DNA of 57,194 nucleotides, from the NCBI GenBank assembly GCA_028280565.1, contig JANQLQ010000288.1, positions 1-57,194 on the forward strand. Direction: 5' to 3'. Below the pieces are notes generated by a model. The model did no database searches, had not been told where the DNA came from, and saw only the letters and a program-made list of their open reading frames with translations. Each line of letters starts with the position of its first letter. The stretch's first letter is position 1. The position numbers and the translations under genes are program-made. Below are positions 28,041-36,210 of this stretch, one piece after another. The stretch is from Fulvivirga sp. (GTDB lineage: Bacteria > Bacteroidota > Bacteroidia > Cytophagales > Cyclobacteriaceae).

Positions 28041-29033
28041 TTATTCAGCATCATCCCCTATATCATGGGGTCGGCTTTTGTATTTTTTGTTTTTCCAATC
28101 TTCTAGCTCTTTTTTCCGCAGGTCCAGTTCCTCCTTGGAAAACTCAAAATCAATCAGCTTATCTAGACCAGGTTGCCCGGCATTTACCCAACATGTGTAC
28201 CAAAAGTCTGCCACCATTTTGACGGACTGTACCATTTGCTGTTCAACCATACCCTGCAAGGCAGTATGGTAAGCCTCCGAAAAAGAATAGGAATAAACTT
28301 TTATGGTTTGGTTGCCCCGGCTTTCAAAGGAGTACTTTTTATCCGGGTCAAATTTTTCGGTTAACTCTTTTTCTATGCCAAACACCGCATCAAGGCACTC
28401 ATGGGCCCGGATCACCGCGGACCATATTTCTAATTGAGGATCATCAAGATAGGTTGCCTTACCAACAAAAAAGTTATATTCCTTGGCAAACAGCTCGGTC
28501 AATCTTGATTCCCAAAGACCATGGATGCCATGTTGGTTGGTCAATTGTCCATTGTAATTAGCAGTGGTATGAAGGGGTACGTTAGCATCCGCGATGTAAT
28601 GTCCTAGATCTGCCGATAACCGTAAAATGGCCGAGGCATCCATGACCTGCATGGCATCTGTAAGCCTATGCCGTATCCTGTTCACATGCCATGGCACAAT
28701 TCCATACTCGTTTAGTGTATCGGCTGGATATTCTTTTAGTGCCTCGTTCCAGTACCTCGGTAATTTATATAAGGAACTGTCCCCGTAAGCTTCTGCATCT
28801 ATATAATGACGAGCCGCCTCATCCTTTACGGCATATCGCCTGCGATCCGGGTTTACCGCATTTTCCGTTATGTATTGAATATTATGCTTGTAAAAACCAA
28901 TCATCTCTGCTGGAAGAGAAAATACGGCCATCCTGTTAATCAACTGATGCGCGTAAAACCCCCAGACATTGGCTTCCAAAGGCCTAGAGATGAGAAGAAA
29001 AAATAATACAATATATTGCTTCATGTCATTCAA
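28041..29033 (-). CDS. secreted zinc-dependent S1/P1 nuclease or phospholipase C-like protein
   Basis: The first ~20 residues form a signal peptide (YIVLFFLLISRPLEA). The mature protein begins at a Trp (NVWGFYAHQLINR), as in the S1/P1 and zinc-dependent phospholipase C fold, where that residue binds zinc through its amino end. Further zinc-ligand motifs are AARHYIDAE, VPWHVNRI, DLGHYIADANVPLHTT and HGIHGLWESR. The 330 residues end in a charged Lys/Glu/Asp-rich tail. Nuclease versus lipase activity cannot be settled by eye. Confidence 0.85.
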   Translation of the reverse strand: MNDMKQYIVLFFLLISRPLEANVWGFYAHQLINRMAVFSLPAEMIGFYKHNIQYITENAVNPDRRRYAVKDEAARHYIDAEAYGDSSLYKLPRYWNEALKEYPADTLNEYGIVPWHVNRIRHRLTDAMQVMDASAILRLSADLGHYIADANVPLHTTANYNGQLTNQHGIHGLWESRLTELFAKEYNFFVGKATYLDDPQLEIWSAVIRAHECLDAVFGIEKELTEKFDPDKKYSFESRGNQTIKVYSYSFSEAYHTALQGMVEQQMVQSVKMVADFWYTCWVNAGQPGLDKLIDFEFSKEELDLRKKELEDWKNKKYKSRPHDIGDDAE

Positions 29034-29068
29034 TTACTAGAATCCTCTCCAACTTTTAAAAAAGTGGC

Positions 29069-29099
29069 TTTGTAAATAGTATAAATAGCCTTATCTTTG
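29069..29099 (+). promoter_or_regulatory. rpsT promoter, full Bacteroidota consensus
   Basis: TTTG (29069-29072), a 19-base spacer, then TATCTTTG (29092-29099) give an exact fit to TTTG-N19-TAnnTTTG. It lies 40 bases upstream of the rpsT ATG. It is the clearest promoter in the window and a good indicator of the phylum. Confidence 0.8.
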
Positions 29100-29138
29100 C
29101 ACTCTGAAATTAAAAGAGTAGTTGAATAAATATCCAAT

Positions 29139-29393
29139 ATGGCAAATCATAGGTCGGCGTTAAAACGGATTAGGTCCAACAATGCTAAGAGATTAAGGAA
29201 TAGGTATCAACATAAAACCACTCGAACTTTTATTAAAAAGTTAAAGCAGACTACCGATAAAAGTGAAGCTACGGAGCTGTTGAAAACAGTGACGTCCATG
29301 ATCGACAAACTGGCAAAAAAGAATATCATCCATAAAAACAAAGCTGCCAACAATAAATCAAAATTGACTAAATACGTGAATAGCTTGGCATAA
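29139..29393 (+). CDS. rpsT: 30S ribosomal protein S20
   Basis: The 84-residue, Lys/Arg-rich product shows the S20 start MANHRSALKRIRSNNAKRLRN, the helix KTTRTFIKKLKQ and the end IHKNKAANNKSKLTKYVN. It binds 16S rRNA early in 30S assembly. It is a single-gene transcript with a strong promoter upstream and a strong terminator 26 bases downstream. Confidence 0.97.
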   Translation: MANHRSALKRIRSNNAKRLRNRYQHKTTRTFIKKLKQTTDKSEATELLKTVTSMIDKLAKKNIIHKNKAANNKSKLTKYVNSLA

Positions 29394-29418
29394 GCCGATT
29401 TTTATTGAAAAAACTGGG

Positions 29419-29456
29419 GCCCGGTAAACTTTTTAAAAAGTTATCGGGCTTTTTTT
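29419..29456 (+). terminator. rpsT terminator
   Basis: The inverted repeat GCCCGGTAAACTTTT / AAAAGTTATCGGGC (29419-29449) is followed by a seven-T run (29450-29456). A single internal mismatch is tolerated in the long stem. Confidence 0.85.
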
Positions 29457-29513
29457 ATTAAATTTGAAATTTACTAAATAAATTAGTATTTACTAAATGA
29501 TAAAGCCAGGTTT

Positions 29514-30209
29514 ATGGAAAGCACCTATAGTTTAGACATTAAAAGCTGGGCAGAAGAAGACCGTCCCCGGGAAAAACTAGTGCTCAAAGGTAAAGCAGCA
29601 CTTTCCGAGGCTGAATTAATAGCAGCAATCATCGGTTCAGGCACCCCTTCATGCAGCGCCGTGGATGTTTCCAAGGGCATACTCAACTCTATCGGCAATA
29701 ATCTTAACCACCTAGCCAAACTCACGGTTAAAGATCTCATGAAGTTTAAAGGAATAGGAGAGGCAAAAGCAGTTGGTATTGTCTCAGCCATGGAACTTGG
29801 AAGGCGAAGAAAAGAAGCGGACATTGAAAAAAAGCCAAAAATCTCATGCAGTAAAGATGCCTATATCCTAATGAAATCAGAATTAATGGATTTGGCCCAT
29901 GAAGAGTTTTGGTGCCTATTACTTAACAGGGGAAATTCTGTTATTAAAAAACAAATTGTCAGTAGTGGTGGAGTATCGGGCACAGTAGCTGATCCGAAAC
30001 TTATATTTAAAGCCGCCTTAGAAGAGCTTGCTTCGAGCGTCATCTTAGTTCATAACCATCCTTCCGGTAACCGCCAGCCCAGTCATGCCGATAAACTGCT
30101 CACTAAAAAAATGAAAGAAGCCGGCAGGGCATTGGAAATTTCTTTACTAGACCATATTATCTTTACAGAAGATGGATATTTTAGTTTTGCAGATGAAAAT
30201 TTACTCTGA
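29514..30209 (+). CDS. radC: RadC-family JAB-domain protein
   Basis: The 231 residues hold an N-terminal helix-hairpin-helix-like region (LMKFKGIGEAKAVGIVSAMELGRR near 75-98) and a C-terminal MPN/JAMM domain. The intact metal motif HNHPSGNRQPSHAD fits HxHx7SxxD. The family is named for DNA repair but its true role is unsettled. Length is standard. It lies 3 bases before the DUF1684 gene. Confidence 0.94.
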   Translation: MESTYSLDIKSWAEEDRPREKLVLKGKAALSEAELIAAIIGSGTPSCSAVDVSKGILNSIGNNLNHLAKLTVKDLMKFKGIGEAKAVGIVSAMELGRRRKEADIEKKPKISCSKDAYILMKSELMDLAHEEFWCLLLNRGNSVIKKQIVSSGGVSGTVADPKLIFKAALEELASSVILVHNHPSGNRQPSHADKLLTKKMKEAGRALEISLLDHIIFTEDGYFSFADENLL

Positions 30210-30212
30210 TCT

Positions 30213-30821
30213 ATGAACAGAAATAGAATCATAGCCGCTTCAGTCTTCATTGTCTTAGGGGTTATTTTTGTTTATTCAACCCTTGGAGATCACTCACCCG
30301 AAGAATATTCAGAGTTTCTTTATAAAGAAAGGGATGAACAAGAGAGGTTTATGAAGTATTCTTCCGAATCTCCTTTTGTGATCGATAGTCTCAAATATGG
30401 CGGGTTAAAGTATTACCCTCCCGACATGAATTATAAAGTCAAGGGCCGTTTTGAAAAAGTTGAAAATCCAGCCATTAGGACGCTCGCCACGAATGACGGT
30501 AAGGAAGAGCAATATTTAGAATACGGGTTCGCTCAATTTAATTTAGATGGCAAAGACCACAAATTGCTAATCTTAGAAAATGTTTCTGAAGACGTCCTAT
30601 TCTTAGCTTTTGGAGATGAAACCAGTGCTATTGAAACCTATGGCGCTGGCCGATATCTTGATGTAGAACATTTTGGCGGGAATACCATCACCTTAGATTT
30701 TAATCTTGCCTACAATCCCTACTGCGCCTACTCCGACGTGTTCAGTTGCCCCTTACCTCCTAGGGAAAACCTGTTAGATGTAGCCATCAAAGCAGGGGAG
30801 AAAACCTACGCCCCTCACTAA
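30213..30821 (+). CDS. DUF1684 protein with N-terminal membrane anchor
   Basis: The 202 residues start with a hydrophobic segment (about 7-23), then a soluble DUF1684 domain. It carries the family's C-terminal NLAYNPYCAYSDVFSCPLPPREN block, here seen as AYNPYCAYSD and CPLPPREN with three Cys in the block. Function unknown; it is probably anchored and faces the periplasm. Co-transcribed with radC. Confidence 0.85.
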   Translation: MNRNRIIAASVFIVLGVIFVYSTLGDHSPEEYSEFLYKERDEQERFMKYSSESPFVIDSLKYGGLKYYPPDMNYKVKGRFEKVENPAIRTLATNDGKEEQYLEYGFAQFNLDGKDHKLLILENVSEDVLFLAFGDETSAIETYGAGRYLDVEHFGGNTITLDFNLAYNPYCAYSDVFSCPLPPRENLLDVAIKAGEKTYAPH

Positions 30822-30867
30822 ATATCTTTCGTAAAAAACACATTGCTGTGAGATGAATTTAAACATT

Positions 30868-31008
30868 TTAGTTAGGAGGCTTCGATACCATCTCCAATAC
30901 CGTTAACGTTTGACCCAGATCCATTTGGGCACTCACTGCGGTGGTAGACCATGCTACCTTGGCAAAATAACCCGAAATACTGGATCTTATTGCATTTTGA
31001 ACTTTCAT
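30868..31008 (-). CDS. possible 46-residue small protein upstream of pheT
   Basis: In the 261-base gap before pheT, the minus strand holds a 46-residue frame starting MKVQNAIRSSISGYFAKVAW and ending TVLEMVSKPPN. An AGGATGGG lies just before the ATG. The first half is an amphipathic helix. No homologue is known to me, and chance is a fair alternative. If real it would be divergent from pheT. Confidence 0.35.
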   Translation of the reverse strand: MKVQNAIRSSISGYFAKVAWSTTAVSAQMDLGQTLTVLEMVSKPPN

Positions 31009-31082
31009 AACCCATCCTAATACAGGATACGAGTTTAAATATTTAACTTTGCAAACTTTAATATTTTAGTTTATCTCGGCAT

Positions 31083-33500
31083 ATGAAAATTTCTTTAGAC
31101 TGGATCAAAGACTACATCGAAATACAAGAGTCTCCTCTAAAATTAGCAGAAATACTTACTAATACTGGCTTAGAAGTAGAAGGTTTGCATGAATTTGAGC
31201 CTGTAGAGGGCAGTTTGAAAGGAATGGTAATCGGAGAAGTTTTGACCTGTGAAAAGCACCCCAATGCGGATAAGTTAAAAATCACTACCGTTGACATTGG
31301 GCTTGAACAACCGTCGCCGATTGTGTGTGGTGCCCCTAATGTAGCCACTGGGCAAAAAGTAGTTGTAGCCACTGTTGGCAGTACTCTCTATCCTGTAGGT
31401 CATGAGCCATTTAAGATCAAAAAAGCGAAGATCAGGGGTGAAGTATCGGAAGGTATGATCTGTGCGGAGGACGAAATAGGTATGGGAAACAGCCATGATG
31501 GCATCATGGTCTTAAATACTGATTTACCCAATGGTACACCAGCGGCTGACTTTTTTAAGATCCAACCTGACCAAATCTTCGAAATTGGTTTGACCCCGAA
31601 CAGGGCTGATGCAACTTCTCATATTGGTACTGCGCGTGACCTTAAAGCGGTATTGAATAGACCCATTACATGGCCGAACGTAGACGAGTTTGAGGTGGAT
31701 AATCTTCAACGATCTATAAATGTTAAGGTAGAGAATGTTAGCGCTTGTCCCCGGTATTCCGGGGTCACTATTAGCGGGGTATCGGTGGAAGAATCTCCCG
31801 ACTGGCTTAAGAAAAGACTAAAAGCCGTTGGTCTTAGCCCGATCAACAACATCGTGGATATCACCAATTTTGTTATGATGGAGGTAGGCCAACCGCTTCA
31901 TGCTTTTGATGCTGATGAGATCAAGGGAGATACGGTTCTTGTGAAAACTTTACCTACAGGAAGCACTTTTACCACCTTGGATGAAAAAGAGCGTAAGCTC
32001 GACCCTAATGACCTTATGATATGCAATGGTGAATCCGAAGGTATGTGTATCGCCGGTGTATTTGGAGGAATTCACTCCGGAATCAAAAGCTCTACCAAAA
32101 ACATCTTTTTGGAGAGTGCTTACTTTAACCCTGATTTTATTCGCAAAACGGCCGCAAGACATCAACTCAAAACAGATGCATCCTTCCGGTACGAACGCGG
32201 GACCGACCCCCGGATGACCGTCTATGCATTGAAGAGGGCTACACTCTTGATCAAAGAGTTAGCAGGGGGTGCTATATCTTCAGATATTGTGGATATCTAC
32301 CCTAGTGAAATACAAAACTTCGAAGTTGAAGTTTATTTTAAAAACATCAATCGTTTGCTAGGTATAGCTCTAGACCCTGCCAAAATCTTCCATATATTAG
32401 AATCCTTGGACATTGAAATAAAAAATAAAACAAAAGAGAGTTTCATGGCCTCTGTTCCCCCCTACCGCGTAGATGTACAACGTGAGGCTGATATTGCTGA
32501 AGAAATACTCCGTATTTACGGTCTGAATAATATTCATTTACCTGGCAGTTTTAATAGTGATTTTTTGGCCGAGTTTCCGTCTAAAGATGTGAATAAACTG
32601 CAAAAGTCTGTTTCGGACATGCTGGCATCCAATGGCTTTTACGAGATACTTACAAATTCGCTGACTAAGCCCTCCTATGCAGAGAACGCCTCGGATCTCG
32701 ATGAGCAGCGTAGTATTGGTATACTTAACAAACTGAGCGAAGAGCTTGGTGTACTCCGACAATCGTTGTTGTATAGTGGCCTGGAAGTGTTAGCGTATAA
32801 CATTAATAGGAAACAAGCTGACCTGAGGTTATATGAATTTGGTAAAAACTACTTCAAAGATAAAGATGGATATACCGAAAAAAATCGACTAGCGATTTAC
32901 TTAACCGGAAGTTTTGAGCCTGAAAACTGGAACAGCCAAAAACGAAAAGTTACGTTCCACGATTTATCCGCTACGGTTAAACTTATAATAGACCGCCTTA
33001 TCGATTTGAAATTGGAGACGACTGTCATTCATCAGTATCCTTATGACTTTGCATTAAAGGCAATACATAAAGGTAAGGTAATGGTTACCTATGGAAAGCT
33101 TAATAATTCCGTGTTACAAGAAATAGGCATAAAACAAGATGTTTTTTACGCTGATGTCGACTGGGACTTGCTTTTAATGAATACAAATAATAATATAGTA
33201 TATAGAGAAGTATCCAAATTCCCTGAAGTACGTCGTGACCTATCTTTGGTCATTGACAAGAGTATAACTTTTGAAGATATTAAAGCGATAGCCAAAAAAA
33301 GTGACCGGCAATTGTTGCGTTCGCTGCAAGTATTTGATGTATACGAAGGTGAGAGCATCGGTACGGACAAAAAGGCCTACGCTATCAGTTTTATCTTACA
33401 GGATCAAGGAAAGACCTTAACGGATAAGGTCATTGATCGTGTTATGAGTAAAATGATGTCTTCTTTCGAAACCGAACTAGGGGCATTAATAAGAAAATAA
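31083..33500 (+). CDS. pheT: phenylalanyl-tRNA synthetase beta subunit
   Basis: The 805 residues carry the full bacterial beta-subunit order: an N-terminal tRNA-binding OB domain (about 40-150, CEKHPNADKLKITTVD), B3/B4 editing domain (about 215-370), B5 (about 405-470), the catalytic-like core and a C-terminal FDX-ACB anticodon-binding domain (about 710-805, FPEVRRDLSLVIDKS). It pairs with PheS, which is not in the window. TAACTTTG 38 bases upstream matches the -7 element. Confidence 0.97.
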   Translation: MKISLDWIKDYIEIQESPLKLAEILTNTGLEVEGLHEFEPVEGSLKGMVIGEVLTCEKHPNADKLKITTVDIGLEQPSPIVCGAPNVATGQKVVVATVGSTLYPVGHEPFKIKKAKIRGEVSEGMICAEDEIGMGNSHDGIMVLNTDLPNGTPAADFFKIQPDQIFEIGLTPNRADATSHIGTARDLKAVLNRPITWPNVDEFEVDNLQRSINVKVENVSACPRYSGVTISGVSVEESPDWLKKRLKAVGLSPINNIVDITNFVMMEVGQPLHAFDADEIKGDTVLVKTLPTGSTFTTLDEKERKLDPNDLMICNGESEGMCIAGVFGGIHSGIKSSTKNIFLESAYFNPDFIRKTAARHQLKTDASFRYERGTDPRMTVYALKRATLLIKELAGGAISSDIVDIYPSEIQNFEVEVYFKNINRLLGIALDPAKIFHILESLDIEIKNKTKESFMASVPPYRVDVQREADIAEEILRIYGLNNIHLPGSFNSDFLAEFPSKDVNKLQKSVSDMLASNGFYEILTNSLTKPSYAENASDLDEQRSIGILNKLSEELGVLRQSLLYSGLEVLAYNINRKQADLRLYEFGKNYFKDKDGYTEKNRLAIYLTGSFEPENWNSQKRKVTFHDLSATVKLIIDRLIDLKLETTVIHQYPYDFALKAIHKGKVMVTYGKLNNSVLQEIGIKQDVFYADVDWDLLLMNTNNNIVYREVSKFPEVRRDLSLVIDKSITFEDIKAIAKKSDRQLLRSLQVFDVYEGESIGTDKKAYAISFILQDQGKTLTDKVIDRVMSKMMSSFETELGALIRK

Positions 33501-33501
33501 A

Positions 33502-33795
33502 ATGAGCCAGGACCTATTAAAAACAAAATTAGCCACCCTAGAACGCAAACTTACTTTATTGCTCAACGAATACAATTCCATTAAAAACCAAAACCTGGCC
33601 CTAATAGGAGAAAATGAAGAATTAAGATCCTTGATCAAAGTAAAAGACGAGCAAATCTTCAACTTTCAAAATAAGATTAAAATTAGTAAAATTGTGAATG
33701 AAATAGATGAAGGAGAAGATTCTTCTGAGTTGAAGAGAAAGATTGACGATTATATTAAAGAGATTGATAAGTGTATTGCACACTTAAGCAAATAA
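33502..33795 (+). CDS. small coiled-coil protein before zapA
   Basis: The 97 residues are nearly all heptad-like helix (LLKTKLATLERKLTLLLNEY, then NEELRSLIKVKDEQIFNFQN). It starts 1 base after the pheT stop and ends 11 bases before zapA. Length, composition and place next to zapA suggest a ZapB-like partner in division, but sequence similarity to ZapB cannot be shown by eye. Confidence 0.75.
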   Translation: MSQDLLKTKLATLERKLTLLLNEYNSIKNQNLALIGENEELRSLIKVKDEQIFNFQNKIKISKIVNEIDEGEDSSELKRKIDDYIKEIDKCIAHLSK

Positions 33796-33806
33796 AGATG
33801 ATCTGA

Positions 33807-34094
33807 ATGGATGTACTCTCCATTAAAATCAAAATTGCCGACAGGGAATACCCAATGAAAGTAAAACCGGAAGATGAAGAAAGGGTAAGGAACGCCGGCA
33901 AGCAGATCAACGAGAGAATAAGATCCTACAGGGAGCGGTTCGGCATTAACGATAACCAAGACCTATTGGCTATGGTGGCATTTGATAGCCTAGTGGACAA
34001 AATGGAGATCGAAGAGAAACAATTCGATTCCGATGATGTTGCTACGGTCGAAAAAATTGAATACCTCAACAAGCTCATCAGCCAATCTCTATAA
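33807..34094 (+). CDS. zapA: cell division protein ZapA
   Basis: The 95 residues show the ZapA fold: IKIADREYPMKVKPEDEERVRNAGKQINE at the N-terminus, then a helix with DNQDLLAMVAFD. ZapA tetramers bundle FtsZ filaments at the Z ring. It lies in the pheT-coiled coil-zapA-rny series, about 2 kb from the oppositely oriented ftsZ. Confidence 0.92.
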   Translation: MDVLSIKIKIADREYPMKVKPEDEERVRNAGKQINERIRSYRERFGINDNQDLLAMVAFDSLVDKMEIEEKQFDSDDVATVEKIEYLNKLISQSL

Positions 34095-34296
34095 CCAGGC
34101 GTTGCTCCATATCTCGATTCTTATGGTTCTATTCCTGCATCAATTTCATATAGGGGTGTGTTCGATTTTGATAATTATACAACCATACATAATGGTTCTA
34201 TACCAGATTGTCATATTAGGAAGGTAATATAATCTGTCGGTACCAAAGTCATTAAGACCCATCCCCTCGAAAGAAAAACTTTATAAAACAGAAGGA
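34095..34296 (+). ncRNA. structured intergenic RNA candidate (possible 6S-like RNA)
   Basis: This 202-base gap has no credible gene but strong foldback. AACCAT/ATGGTT form a hairpin at 34181-34197. TAC-CAGATT-(GTC)-ATATTA then pairs with TAATAT-AATCTG-(TCG)-GTA at 34201-34242, giving 15 bp with two 3-base bulges around a GGAAGG loop. 6S RNA often neighbours zapA in proteobacteria, which prompted the guess. Orientation and ends are not fixed, and it could instead be a leader of rny. Confidence 0.35.
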
Positions 34297-35865
34297 ATGG
34301 ACTCGTTAATGATTTATTTGGTTATCACTGGGGTGGTAGCCTTAGGATTGGGTGTTTTTGTCGGAAGAACACTCATAGCGAAAGCAAATAAGGCTAAAGA
34401 AATTGAGCTAGAGGAAAAGGCGAAACTAATAATTAAAGAAGCGGAGATCTCCGCTGAAAACATTAAAAAAGACAAGATCTTAGAAGCGAAGGAGAAGTTT
34501 TTAAAACTAAAATCAGAATTTGAAGAGGAGGCAGCAAGAAAGAAAAACCAGATCGTCTCGAATGAAAATAAGCTCAAACAAAGAGAACAACACTTATCCA
34601 AGGAATTTGAAAAAGTCAATAGAAAGGAATCAGAATTAGAGGCCCTGAAGGAAAAGCTCACTGCCCAACTTGAGTTAGTAAACAAGAAAAAAGCTGAACT
34701 GGACAAGTTTAACCAGCAGAAGGTATCCATACTAGAAAAGATCTCCAATCTAACGGCAGAAGAAGCGCGCGAACAGCTTACCGAATCTATGAAAACCGAA
34801 GCTGAATCCAGGGCATCCTCCTTTATTAAAGATATCCTTGAAGAAGCTAAACTCACGGCAACCAAGGAGGCGAAAAAATTAGTCGTAGAAACCATACAGC
34901 GCACCGCCACCGAACATGCCATAGAAAACTGTGTTTCGGTGTTCAACATCGAAAGCGATGACATAAAAGGTAAGATAATAGGGAGAGAAGGCAGGAATAT
35001 TCGAGCACTCGAAGCAGCTACCGGTGTGGAGATCATCGTAGACGATACGCCCGAAGCTATTATTATCTCCGGTTTTGACCCGGTACGCAGAGAGATTGCC
35101 AGGTTATCATTGCATCGGTTGGTAGTAGATGGAAGGATCCATCCCGCCAGGATAGAAGAGATTGTCACCAAAACCCGGAAAAATATCGAAGAGGAGATCG
35201 TAGAGATCGGGGAAAGAACAGCAATCGACCTCGGCATCCATGGATTGCACCCAGAGCTTATAAAAATGGTAGGAAGAATGCGTTTTCGTTCCTCTTACGG
35301 TCAAAATCTTTTACAGCACTCCCGGGAAGTAGCGAATTTGTGTGCTACTATGGCTTCTGAAATAGGGGTAAATCCCAAGCAGGCAAAACGTGCGGGACTG
35401 CTCCATGATATTGGCAAAGTATGGCCGGAAGAACCTGAAAAGCCACATGCTATCCTAGGTATGGAGCTGGCCAAAAAATACAAAGAGCACCCCGTGGTGT
35501 GTAATGCCATAGGAGCGCATCACGATGAAATAGAGATGACCAGTTTAGTATCCCCTATTGTACAAGCATGCGATGCCATATCCGGGGCTCGCCCGGGGGC
35601 TCGGCGTGAGGTTATGGAAAGCTACATTAAGCGCCTGAAAGAGCTTGAGGACCTGGCGTTAAGCTTCGACGGTGTGAATAAGTGTTACGCGATACAAGCT
35701 GGTCGTGAGCTAAGAGTAATGGTAGATGCGGAAAGCGTTACCGACGATAGGGCCGGGCAGTTATCTTTTGATATCTCCCAAAAGATCGAAAAGGACATGC
35801 AGTACCCCGGGCAGATTAAGGTGACCGTTATTCGTGAAATGAGATCCGTTGCTTATGCTAAATAG
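34297..35865 (+). CDS. rny: ribonuclease Y
   Basis: This endoribonuclease starts mRNA decay at the inner membrane. The 522 residues show an N-terminal membrane helix (about 5-24), a long coiled coil (about 30-200), a KH domain ([22 protein letters not shown] near 226-250) and an HD domain ([13 protein letters not shown] near 368, AHHDEIE). Length fits the family. It follows the structured intergenic region after zapA. Confidence 0.96.
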   Translation: MDSLMIYLVITGVVALGLGVFVGRTLIAKANKAKEIELEEKAKLIIKEAEISAENIKKDKILEAKEKFLKLKSEFEEEAARKKNQIVSNENKLKQREQHLSKEFEKVNRKESELEALKEKLTAQLELVNKKKAELDKFNQQKVSILEKISNLTAEEAREQLTESMKTEAESRASSFIKDILEEAKLTATKEAKKLVVETIQRTATEHAIENCVSVFNIESDDIKGKIIGREGRNIRALEAATGVEIIVDDTPEAIIISGFDPVRREIARLSLHRLVVDGRIHPARIEEIVTKTRKNIEEEIVEIGERTAIDLGIHGLHPELIKMVGRMRFRSSYGQNLLQHSREVANLCATMASEIGVNPKQAKRAGLLHDIGKVWPEEPEKPHAILGMELAKKYKEHPVVCNAIGAHHDEIEMTSLVSPIVQACDAISGARPGARREVMESYIKRLKELEDLALSFDGVNKCYAIQAGRELRVMVDAESVTDDRAGQLSFDISQKIEKDMQYPGQIKVTVIREMRSVAYAK

Positions 35866-36069
35866 GCTGATCGACTGGGGGATAGGAATACGTGTTGTTT
35901 TCTTAAGTTTATGCATGGGATCGAACGCCTTATGGCTAAAGCAAATAGGGGCGTTTTCCATTCGCATCCAACATGAGTTATACTTTTTCAATCCTAAAAT
36001 GCAGGGAGGAAAGCAGTCCTGCTTCATATTCTTCAAAAATAGCTCTTAGAAAATCCTCATAAATCAAAA

Positions 36070-36093
36070 GCCCCCATGGCGCACCATGGGGGC
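36070..36093 (-). terminator. GC-rich terminator downstream of ftsZ
   Basis: GCCCCCATGG (36070-36079) and CCATGGGGGC (36084-36093) form a perfect 10-bp stem with loop CGCA. On the minus strand TTTTGATTT follows. It is the second of two terminators after ftsZ. On the plus side no T-run follows, so it is a poor terminator for rny. Confidence 0.75.
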
Positions 36094-36099
36094 TTAGCT

Positions 36100-36196
36100 G
36101 AAAAAATATTGGCATCTTGGCACCGACCAAAAAATTTACAACCAACAACCACTACGAATTTGGAATGTAAGCCGGTTTAAGAGCTATAGATGCCAA
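36100..36196 (-). terminator. first terminator-like inverted repeat after ftsZ
   Basis: TTGGCATCT (minus strand, 36196-36188) pairs with AGATGCCAA (36117-36109), and TATTTTTT follows at once (36108-36101). The loop is about 70 bases long and lacks an open frame. It begins 15 bases past the ftsZ stop. With the hairpin at 36070 it would form a tandem stop for the dcw transcript. The long loop makes this less certain. Confidence 0.5.
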
Positions 36197-36210
36197 CTAG
36201 CCCTTTATGA

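Noticed and set aside
34314-35237. 307-residue minus-strand frame opposite rny
   Set aside because: It is the Ser/Phe-rich antisense shadow of the rny coiled coil and KH regions.
35761-36049. Frames of 66 (plus) and 91 (minus) residues after rny
   Set aside because: Both run into the rny 3' end and overlap each other; no conserved motif. The interval is better explained by the ftsZ terminators.
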